Below are positions 57,701 to 64,000 of a stretch of 64,000 nucleotides of DNA, piece after piece (position 1 is the first letter of the stretch; every line of letters begins with the position of its first letter). The notes below the pieces were generated by a model. That model searched no databases. It was not told the origin of the DNA and was given only the letters and a program-made list of their open reading frames with translations. Source of the stretch: Distichodus sexfasciatus (Eukaryota; Chordata; Actinopteri; Characiformes; Distichodontidae); NCBI GenBank assembly GCA_032718565.1, contig JAVGVS010000043.1:473042-537041 (forward strand). Reading direction: 5' to 3'. The translations under genes were made by a program, and so were the position numbers.

Positions 57701-60700
57701 GGACAATTTCCAAAATTTAATTAAGCTACATGCCTATTAAATCATGACGTTATAACACATCAGCTGCATGTTTCTATACTACTTTTTTTTCCCCCAATAA
57801 GGTTTAAAGAACTTCCCCAAAAAGTAAACTTCAGTACGAAGCCTGGTACATTTCTCATAAACTTGTATGTCTCTCAAAACGAATGCAATACGCAAGAATT
57901 AAACTTTGCACAATCATTACTGGATGTGATGAACTCTTCAAATTTGTCTTTGCCAAAAAAGCATCCAGTCTCTCCTTTAATACCACTTTGCCATTTCATT
58001 TTCATTACAAGGAATTGGAAACCAATTTGAGCTTCGTTTCATTTTACAAGCTCAAAGTCAGCCTAGCAAACAACTTCTGCAAAGCCCTTTAGGCTTTTTC
58101 AGTGCATATTTCAGGAAAACAGTGTTTTACACAGAATTGACACCAACACTGAACAGGCAAAACACTGACTTGAATTAATCAGTGGCACTTTGTTTCATTT
58201 CTTTATGAATACTAAATACAAAAAATGTAGGGATTGCACGATATGTGAACTATTGGCCGATGCTGATATCCGATATTTTTTATACGTACAGCTACCGATA
58301 CTGATACCAGTGCCAATAAATGAGGAAGGCAGAGTCAAGCGTGAGCACGGGCCGAATTGAGCGCATAAAGACAAGATATTTAGCTTTCCAAAGTTCCACC
58401 CTCAAAATAACGACATGACATTTCTAACATGGTGCCAAGTCAAGTAAGCGTGAAAGCAGTGAGTGAGGGCGGACCATTTTGAGCGGAGTGCACAACATTT
58501 TAGGAAAGCCACTTCACGCCCTACATGGTGTACCAAGTCAAATAGGGAGCGCGTGACACTCCACATGCACTACCTAGTGGGTAAAGAGCCATTAAGACTA
58601 CACCCCCGGCTATTACCTGAGATGCATACTACAGCATAGGAAAGTATGATAAAAGCACTTTACCTATCATACTATTAAGTGTGGCAGTATGCGGCTCGGG
58701 ACACAACCCACGTGTGAGGCGAACACAATTTAGTTAGTAAAAATTTTCACGCATGCAGGCAGACTTAAGCTCGAAAAGACGAGATTTTGCTCTTGGACGT
58801 TCCACTGTGTGCTCAGAATTTGGCACAAAATAATGCCACACATTTTAAGACAGAAGGTGCGGGCCGTATAAAATCCCACCTCGGACTTTAGAGAATGCCT
58901 GGCATAAGCGCTACCTTTGTGTCACAAAATACAGGCTGAACATATCGGGCAAATCTAAGCATCTGTCCAATGCCGAAGCAATTATGGGCCAATTCCGATA
59001 TCATCGTGCGTCTCTAAAAAGATGCCATTGTATTTTGGCCAGTTTTTGTCCATCGACCCCTGCGTTCCTCACCTGGCTGGTCCTGGAGAGCTACTGAAGG
59101 AGGGGGAGCGCGGCGGGGTCTTGGCCTGACTGCCCTGATTTCCAGATGCCAGGAGAGAGCTCCTGATGCAAAACAGAGATCAAACAATGGCCATTAAGAT
59201 TCAGAATTGACATTAACCTTAACCTGGCGTGAAAACTTTCCCTCAAGTCGGGTGACGGTGCCTGAGGGAATATCACGGTGGAGGTGGAAAGGGAGTTTTG
59301 CGTACATTACAAAGAGGGAATTAACAACAAGGCTCTCCGTCAGGCTTAGGGGGAAGGAAAAAGACAGGTTTCTCACCCGCTATACATCAGACTGTCCTGA
59401 AGCACCTTCCCTGAAGGCATTTCGCAAGTGAGCTCACCTACAGAGAGAGATAACGAGAGAGATAAAGACAGAGACAGAGAGAGAGAGAGAGAGAGAGGGG
59501 GAGGGAGGGGGACGTAAGATGACTGAGATGTGACACAATGACAAATAGGGCGAAACGGGCTGTCACTTTCCATCTCCCCACTGAGAATTACGAGTTACAG
59601 TGCAGAGAGACGCTCTCCATATGCTCTTACCGGGGACATGAACCGAGGCTGACTTACTGGGCAAATGAGCTGGAACCATAACGAAGTCGTCTGTATCGCA
59701 GGAGGAGTTCTTACTGCTGCTTCCGCCTCCGCTCGAGTCCTTCAAATGGTAACCCGGGGAGTCCTGGGTAGGGGAGGCCAAAGCCTTGGCTCGATTCTGC
59801 TGAATTTCACCAAGCGACTGCTGCACAGAATAAGACAGAGACCGTGTTCATGTGCATGCCCCAGATGAAGTGTGCAATTTTAATTTTTGAACGACAGGAC
59901 GGCCCCAAAAATAAAGACACTCCAATAATACAGAAATAAATACCCCAAATGAAACAGCACTTCACATTCATGATGCTGGGTTTTGACACTAGCTTGGCCT
60001 TTTTGTTGTACTAGATGCAAGGCGATATGTGACCCTCCACGGCAAAACCGGTCGCTTGTTGCAACAGAGGTTTCCGAGAAAAACGAGCGTTTATGTTGTG
60101 TGGGGTAAAATTTAGGATTTTTTGTTTTCAGTGTTTTGAAACAGTGGAAGGTCTATACTGTACTGTTGTGAATAAATTTCACTGAAAAACTTACCCTTTC
60201 CATCCTAAAAACGTGACTTTCTTGAGGTGAGGAATTCAATTCCAGCAGAATGTTAAAAGTTTCTGTTTCGACCGCTCTACTTCAATATTTACGGTAAATC
60301 CACTCGTTGACTAGCGGGAAGATATTTCTCCGGAATCCATCTTCATCTCCCGAATTCAGTTAACCTAACGCAGGTAGACTATCCGTGTGGCTGTGAATGC
60401 AGCGTAGGCTACCGTAAATACAAACGTAGCCGCGACCGCGCCAAGCGTCTGTGAGTGCTACGTCGATAGTCAACTTCACAGGTGGATTTCTTCGTTTCTC
60501 ACTTGGCGTGACAGGAGAAACCTGACTCTTTTGAATGTTGATATCTCAGTCATATGTCGTCCGATTCATTCGATATAGGTATCGTTTTGAAGCTTGATTT
60601 ATGCCCTTTCATGAAAACATCATAACTCAAGCGACTGGTTTTGCCGTGGAGGGTCACATATGCCCACCTTTGCCAGGTGAGATACAATCAAGTACTTTTT

Positions 60701-63700
60701 AGTATGGCAAGACCACGAGGGGGAACAATGTCAAAATTTAAAACTGATGCCTCAGCTTTTCTGATTAACAGTTACTTAACTAAAAGCATTAAGATAACCA
60801 ATATTATCCCTTCAATATCCCCCAGTAAACACTGCATAAAAGATGTCCGTCCCTTTTTAGTATTGGTCTGCTTGGATCCCAGAGTTTCCCCTACCATTAT
60901 ATTAAGGGGGCATCCCGCCTCTCCCTGAAGGTCAAGTTAATTTGATTTAATTTTATTGTCTATATAGTGCTAGACTACAACAGAAGTCATTTAAGGTTAC
61001 CGTTCATACAGAAACTAACTAAACAGCCTCATGTTATTTATCTTATTTACACGACGGCATGTCATTTCTGTCTCTACATAGTCGCGCGTTTACAACTCTC
61101 CTCTGTTTTCTGTATCTCGCATGGCAGAGTTTTGCCCGGACGTGCGCACACACACAGGTGTGCACACTCGCACCAGCGGACAGAAAGCACGCGTCGGAAA
61201 ATATGTCGTGTCAACCACCTGAAAAGCAGACAAAAATATCAAGAGACCCTGGAAATGTTCTTCCAGAAGCCCAGAAAGATACACTGCAGTGACAAAAGCT
61301 GCACACTTTGTGGATATTAGTCCAGGGGTCCCACACCTTAGTTAACATCAAATTCAAGGACCTTTCAAGGACTTTCCAGGACCAATATCCTCAAATTCAA
61401 GGACCACACGCGGCAGCATTTACGTACTGCTACCGCTGAATATGTTATCAATAAACAACTTCAGATGCAAATTCAATAAAAGACTGTGAATGGCATAGAA
61501 GTTGTTGGGACAAAATCAATGCAAGAGAAGTGGACTGAATGTATAACCTACATTCATGTCAATAATATTCATAGGCTACATTCATTTCCACAATGCATGG
61601 ATATGTCCACGCTACATACATTAAGGATGTACATGCATCCTGGAATTTGCATTTTCCGGGCATCCAGACGCGACGACTCTTCAAAAACTTCACTTCCGCT
61701 CTGACTCAGCGTAACTGTGGTTGCACCTAAAGCGGCTACGCACACGTTACGTTGACTACGCACAGGAAACACAAGAACGTAGTGCCGAAAACGTACAGAA
61801 GAACAAACAAACGCTCACAAATTAAAAGTCGGCGTAGGCATAGATTTAAACAAACTTGTGGTGGCAAAATAATAACATGTTAACAGCGGTCGTCATCCAT
61901 GAATTTTCAATTCCCAAAAAATATTCAAGGACTTTCAAGGACAGTGTCTTTTTATGGCTGTTGAACTTATTTGTTCAGATTCACAAACTTTCAAGGATTT
62001 CAAGGACCCGTGGGAGCCCTGTTAGTCATTAAAAAAAAATTAAAAAAAACCCCTGTGATTCCATTTGTGTGGGTGTCCGTCTAACCCTAACCTTATACGC
62101 CCACCCAACGCAACACCCCCACCCCTCCCCGCCCCCACCAAAGCTGTAAACCTAGGGGAACCACTGGATCCAGTCAATGCGACAGTTTATAAAAAATCAT
62201 GACGACTGCAGCATATTTTGACTCAAGCAGTAAAGAGATTCAGTGCAAGTTTCCAAAAACTCAAGATGTTAAAAGCACAAGTTTTTCCAAGTAATCAGAA
62301 AACCAAATTGGCCGCTGCAGCATTACATTTACATTTACAGCATTTAGCAGACGCTCTTATCCAGAGCGACTTACATTTCCTAATTTCAGGGACTGTTCCC
62401 CTGAGAGCAACTTAAGGTTAAGGGTCTCGCTCAGGGACCCAATGTTGGTAACGCCAGAGGTCGGATTCGAAGCCACAACCTCTTGGTCCCAAGGTGAGTG
62501 TCTTACCACAAGGCCACCAACACCCCATCCTAAAGAAAACATCCAAAACACTATTCCGGACCTAAATTTGAAGTGAAAGTGAGTCATTGTGAACACAGCA
62601 CAGCACACAGTGCACCACAACGAAATGTGACCTCTGCATTTAACCCATCCGTGAAGGAGCAGTGGGCAGCTAACAAGCGCCCGGGAAGCAGTGCTTGGGG
62701 ACGGTACCTTGCTCATGAGTACCTCAGCGGTAACTTTGCCGGCCCTGGATTCGAACCTGCGACCTTCTGATCACGGGGCGAACACCCTACCGTTACGCCA
62801 CCAGCTGCCCCAAAATTACCTTTACTACTAGAGATTTTAATATTTCCTCATCGCTGCTCATCATACTCATAATTAAAGCTGTAAGTTAGTGGCCTGATTT
62901 GTTAAATTACCATTAAATAAGAGTTTGAATCTGGGCTTTATCTACAACGGTTGGGTGTTCGCCCCGTGATCAGAAGGTCGCCGGTTTGAATCCCAGACTG
63001 AGGTACTCAAGAGCACTGAGGTACCGTCCCCAAGCAGTGTCCATGTTAGCTGCGAACCACGTTTGTTGTGGTGCACTGTGTGCTGTGCTGTGGTGTGATG
63101 TGGTGTGTTCACAATGACAAACATTCACTTTCACTAACGATGGCAGTATGTGCGTGCCTCTGTGCTTTGGGACGTTGAGAGATGCAGTTATGAAGTTAAA
63201 TGCACATAATGAAGGTTAAATCATTGCAATGTACCTCTTGTTAATGCCCAAATAAAACAAACGTGAATTAAAACTGAACCCAAACCCCGAGCCCTTACTC
63301 CAAACTTCTCCACACATCTTCTCCAGGTGAACTACGCTGTTAAGCATTAACTCGGCACTGTGCGCTTGTGCGCAGAAGGCGTGAACCATTCACTATTCCA
63401 AACACAGCTAAAACACTCAGGGTCAGGGGTTTATCCGGACATGAATAAAGAGGCATGCTTCTGACAAAGCAAAAGGGCTGATGCGAGCATGAACACACAC
63501 ACACACTTACAGGAGGAGATGCAAGGTGGGAGGTGGAAGAGCTGCTACACGAGCTCGCCGAAGCCGAGCTGGGAAAACACGTCAGGGTCACCGGTGACGC
63601 TGTGGAAAACATACACAAAGACTCAAAACCACAAGCATATCGTGAAGCACATGGAAGAAATCTTACTTGAAAGAAGAATGTTATACAGCAAGAGTCAAAT

Positions 63701-63845
63701 GATCCACCATCCATCTGTATACGACACTAAAAAAATAAATAAATAAAAAATCAGGTCATGGGAACAAATGAGATTAACAACATGTGAAACTCACACTTTT
63801 TCATGGTGGAGCTTGCCTCGAGGAAAGGGTGTTTGAAGAATTCGT
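36752..63845 (-). CDS. ULK1: ULK1, autophagy-initiating kinase (5' part off-window)
   Basis: Ser/Thr kinase that starts autophagy with ATG13, FIP200 and ATG101 downstream of mTORC1/AMPK. Exons 5'->3': 63795-63845 (DEFFKHPFLEASSTMKKC, kinase end), 63511-63599, 59658-59820 (SSCDTDDFVMVPA), 59377-59437, 59073-59162, 55624-55749 (VPIPVPTQIHNYQRMEQNL), 52814-52956, 49733-49974 (LMQRSPLPTILGSP), 49445-49608 (FEFPKPPSSP), ~49180-49320, 44813-44935 (VVFTVGSPPSGGTPPQ), 41756-41940, 41479-41650 (VADQISSLSREWS), 38921-39039, 38599-38756 (SITAERLIFSHTVQ), 37216-37351, 36752-36807 (CIERRLTALQSGLCV-stop). The last five exons form the C-terminal EAT domain that binds ATG13/FIP200. The first seven and last five exons keep phase. 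Exons 41756-41940, 49445-49608 and 49733-49974 have local frame problems. PUS1 next door favours ULK1 over ULK2. Kinase catalytic exons are right of 64000. Confidence 0.92.
36953..37055. repeat. Short tandem repeat in last ULK1 intron
   Basis: Three imperfect ~37-bp units resembling TTCGAACCACGCACCCCT followed by CCTTTGGAC. Unit boundaries are marked by TTCGAA. No coding role seen. Confidence 0.7.
37611..38256. mobile_element. TIR element copy 2 (with LINE tail insertion)
   Basis: TGTGACTCTGCACGGCAAAA on the left, its inverse on the right. The interior carries CAGTTAACCTAATGCAG and TTGATATCTCAGTCATATGT as in all copies. A LINE tail interrupts it at 38113-38190. It lies in a ULK1 intron between exons 38599-38756 and 37216-37351. 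Confidence 0.85.
38113..38190 (-). repeat. LINE 3' tail nested in TIR element copy 2
   Basis: ATTCAAGATTCAAGATTC, then TTTATTTGTCACGTGCAAG and ACAAGCAGTGAAATG. Reversed, this is the CATTTC..TGACAAATAAAGAATCTTGAA end of common fish Rex/CR1-type LINEs. TCAT occurs at both edges, a likely 4-bp duplication of the host sequence CCCTTTCATGAAAACAT. Confidence 0.75.
39252..40617. mobile_element. hAT-like element (CCGATGCCGA family), hosting a second element
   Basis: The left end TAGGGACGCACGATATGG and GGCCGATGCCGA match the elements at 50532 and 58228. The body shares TATGTGGTGTATCAAGTCAAA and TGCACTACCTAGTGCG with them. The right end is degraded (GGCATCGGTTCGATGTCTCT). Another element (39545-40229) is nested inside. 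In a ULK1 intron. Confidence 0.7.
39545..40229. mobile_element. Nested DNA transposon, CAGGGTTCCCAC termini
   Basis: Termini CAGGGTTCCCAC and GTGGGAACCCTG. ACAAC flanks both ends (39540-39544 and 40230-40234). The empty site AGCTACAACCCCAG is seen in the related host at 50790-50805. Internal CAAATTCAAGGACTTTC motifs. A second copy lies at 61323-62021. Confidence 0.85.
40623..41242. mobile_element. TIR element copy 3 (indel-rich)
   Basis: TTAGACCCTCCACGGCAAAA on the left and TTTTGCCGTGAGGGTCACA on the right. Same internal blocks and orientation as copy 2, but with many one-base insertions and deletions relative to copies 2, 5 and 6. In a ULK1 intron. Confidence 0.8.
42085..42370 (-). repeat. 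SINE family 1 copy with LINE-tail fragment
   Basis: TTTGTCATTGTGAACACACC through ACCTCAGTGGTACTC is an antisense copy of the SINE at 20290. Its tRNA head has been replaced by a fragment resembling the LINE tail at 30060 (AAAACTGGAGCCATGTCGTC). Confidence 0.65.
42570..42740 (-). repeat. DANA-like SINE fragment
   Basis: Reverse strand contains the DANA-type tRNA head (GGGTTGAACCCGTGAAACAG) and the GTGTGAATGTGAGTGTGA body seen at 602-815. Strongly diverged. Confidence 0.6.
42844..43491. mobile_element. TIR element copy 4 (indel-rich)
   Basis: TGTGACCTCCACTGCAAAAA on the left and GGAGGGTCACA on the right. Same family and orientation as copies 2 and 3. Many single-base indels. In the ULK1 intron between exons 44813-44935 and 41756-41940. 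Confidence 0.8.
45481..46842. mobile_element. Tc1/mariner-like foldback MITE with nested retroelement
   Basis: TIRs resemble GTACTTGTGCAAAAGTTTAG and CTAAAACTTTTGCACAGTAC. The two arms (45481-45804 and 46641-46842) are inverted copies of each other, as in the intact copy at 57050-57535. An 836-bp non-LTR insertion occupies the loop. Confidence 0.75.
45805..46640 (+). repeat. Non-LTR retroelement 3' end (L2-like), nested
   Basis: It ends CTCTCAAGGTTTCTTCCTCT, GCCACTGTCGCCTCAGGCTT, then TTGAATTGAATTGAACTGA, the usual 3' end of fish L2-type LINEs and dependent SINEs. AGTG occurs at both edges (45801-45804 and 46641-46644). No long RT frame, so it is 5' truncated. Confidence 0.65.
46850..49170. 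other. ULK1 intron, mostly featureless
   Basis: 2.3 kb without exons. At 48195-48263 a fragment ending ATGCCATATCGCCCAGCCCT matches the right end of a common fish hAT-type MITE (GGGCTGGGCGATATGGC). Its left end was not found. A GC-richer patch (48040-48130) has no ORF of note. Confidence 0.5.
50532..52686. mobile_element. Large hAT-like element (CCGATGCCGA family)
   Basis: The left end TAGGTATGCACGTGAATG with GGCCGATGCCGATATCC and the right end GCAATCGGTGCATCCCTA are imperfect inverted ends, as in the 58228 copy. At 2.15 kb it is the longest member here. The middle (50950-51600) has higher GC and open frames on both strands. It fills the ULK1 intron between exons 52814-52956 and 49733-49974. 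Confidence 0.65.
53190..53590. repeat. Head-to-head pair of SINE family 1 copies
   Basis: 53195-53340 is antisense (GTCATTGTGAACGCATCAC..GTGACCTCTGCATT). 53390-53590 is sense (GGGCAGTTGGTATTGTAATG, B box GGTTCAAATCC, end TTCACAATGACAAATAATGA). The same divergent arrangement occurs at 62577-63136. Confidence 0.75.
53947..54585. mobile_element. TIR element copy 5
   Basis: TTTGACCCTCCACGGCAAAA on the left and CCGTGCAGAGTCACA on the right, with TA flanks. Opposite orientation to copies 2-4 and 6. In a ULK1 intron. Confidence 0.85.
54590..55600. other. ULK1 intron segment of unknown origin
   Basis: No exon seen. 55040-55330 has a TTTAAAGCC box, GTACCGGGGACGATCGGGCT and AATAAAGAATATT in order, resembling promoter and poly(A) signals of a solo LTR, but no matching terminal dinucleotides or duplication were identified. 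Plus-strand ORFs here look like chance. Confidence 0.3.
57050..57535. mobile_element. Tc1/mariner-like foldback MITE, intact copy
   Basis: AGTACAGTACGGTGCAAAAG at the left. The two arms are inverted copies meeting near 57290, each containing TCTAAATCAAATCAATATTT and GGTGTGTACCTA-like motifs. The right TIR is eroded. No ORF. Same family as 45481-46842. Confidence 0.75.
58228..59016. mobile_element. hAT element (CCGATGCCGA family), intact ends
   Basis: Ends TAGGGATTGCACGATATG and CATCGTGCGTCTCTA. Flanks AAAAAATG (58220-58227) and AAAAGATG (59017-59024) are an 8-bp duplication with one mismatch. 789 bp, no transposase. In the ULK1 intron directly downstream of exon 59073-59162. Confidence 0.85.
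59469..59498. repeat. (GA)n microsatellite
   Basis: GA dinucleotides within 40 bases upstream (minus strand) of ULK1 exon 59377-59437, supplying its polypyrimidine tract. Confidence 0.95.
60028..60658. mobile_element. TIR element copy 6, best-preserved
   Basis: TGTGACCCTCCACGGCAAAA on the left and GGTTTTGCCGTGGAGGGTCACA on the right, flanked by TA. 631 bp. Internal palindromic clusters, no ORF. Good reference for the family. Confidence 0.88.
61323..62021. mobile_element. DNA transposon, CAGGGGTCCCAC termini
   Basis: Same family and orientation as the nested element at 39545-40229. Flanked by TTAGTC on both sides (61317-61322 and 62022-62027). Terminal and subterminal CAAGGACTTTC motifs. No ORF. 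In a ULK1 intron. Confidence 0.85.
62325..62530 (-). repeat. SINE family 2, near full length
   Basis: Minus strand: GGTGGCCTTGTGGTAAGACA (A box), GGCTTCGAATCCGACC (B box), GGGTCCCTGAGCGAGACCC, and tail AGCGTCTGCTAAATGCTGTA. Typical Pol III-type fish SINE. Confidence 0.8.
62577..63136. repeat. Head-to-head pair of SINE family 1 copies
   Basis: 62577-62812 is antisense with head GGGGCAGCTGGTGGCGTAAC and B box GGTTCGAATCC, near full length. 62944-63136 is a sense copy ending TTCACAATGACAAACATTCA. About 130 bp separate the heads. Confidence 0.8.
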
Positions 63846-63943
63846 CTGGAATAAAAAAGGAGCAGTTTTAAGATCAGCGCGTGATCTGTCAAATGCAATC
63901 ACACCCTGGTCTCAATGATAAAAAGAATGCTTTAACAGCAGCC

Positions 63944-63944
<1 letters not shown>

Positions 63945-63977
<33 letters not shown>
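63945..63977. repeat. (GA)n microsatellite
   Basis: Near-perfect (GA)n beside the first in-window ULK1 exon. Confidence 0.95.
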
Positions 63978-63981
<4 letters not shown>

Positions 63982-64000
63982 TTACAGGCTTCACACTGTT

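Noticed and set aside
1..64000. CRISPR array, operon or prokaryotic island
   Set aside because: All genes are intron-split vertebrate genes; tandem repeats lack uniform repeat-spacer structure.

Overview
This 64-kb window looks like a ray-finned fish (teleost) chromosome. The genes are split by GT-AG introns into short exons with vertebrate protein signatures. The intergenic and intronic DNA is packed with fish-type repeats: tRNA-derived SINEs, LINE 3' tails, hAT elements with 8-bp target duplications, foldback MITEs and (TA)n microsatellites. Some SINEs resemble those of ostariophysan fishes, but I cannot place the species. Every gene I can support lies on the minus strand, so the window reads from right to left.

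Right to left: ULK1 (autophagy-initiating Ser/Thr kinase) runs from its last kinase-domain exon at 63.8 kb to its stop codon at 36.75 kb; the catalytic kinase exons lie beyond the right edge. A long 3'UTR/intergenic tract (31-36.7 kb) separates it from PUS1 (tRNA pseudouridine synthase, 27.46-30.77 kb, complete, 415 codons, with a mitochondrial-leader-like first exon). NOC4L (nucleolar 40S-assembly factor, 19.66-26.72 kb, complete, 527 codons in 15 exons) follows. Next is a damaged PHPT1 (phosphohistidine phosphatase, 14.66-17.18 kb), then MAMDC4 (apical endosomal glycoprotein with alternating LDLa and MAM domains), which starts at 13.58 kb and runs off the left edge. In human, ULK1-PUS1-NOC4L lie together at 12q24.33 and PHPT1-MAMDC4 at 9q34.3, so the window joins two syntenic blocks.

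The genes do not form a pathway; they are neighbours by descent. Exon phases were followed by hand. NOC4L and PUS1 splice cleanly from start to stop. So do MAMDC4 downstream of its first MAM exon, and ULK1 at both ends. PHPT1, the first MAM exon of MAMDC4 and the central ULK1 exons (41.7-50 kb) carry small indels or in-frame stops inside otherwise well-conserved codons. This means recent decay or poor local consensus sequence.

The most interesting structures are mobile: (1) six copies of a ~630-bp TIR element with TA flanks, one split by a hAT with a clean 8-bp target duplication, one carrying a LINE tail; (2) a 682-bp element whose long TIRs are built from ~22-bp tandem units and which still carries the N-terminal helix-turn-helix part of an integrase-like transposase; (3) two related hATs, both keeping the same ATG-to-splice-donor first exon; (4) a minisatellite abutting a MAMDC4 splice donor and interrupted by a TTAA-flanked element; (5) nested hAT-in-hAT insertions; (6) a GC-AG intron in PUS1; (7) a diverged 300-bp duplication in the ULK1 3' flank. 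I found no CRISPR array, operon, rRNA or convincing functional tRNA.
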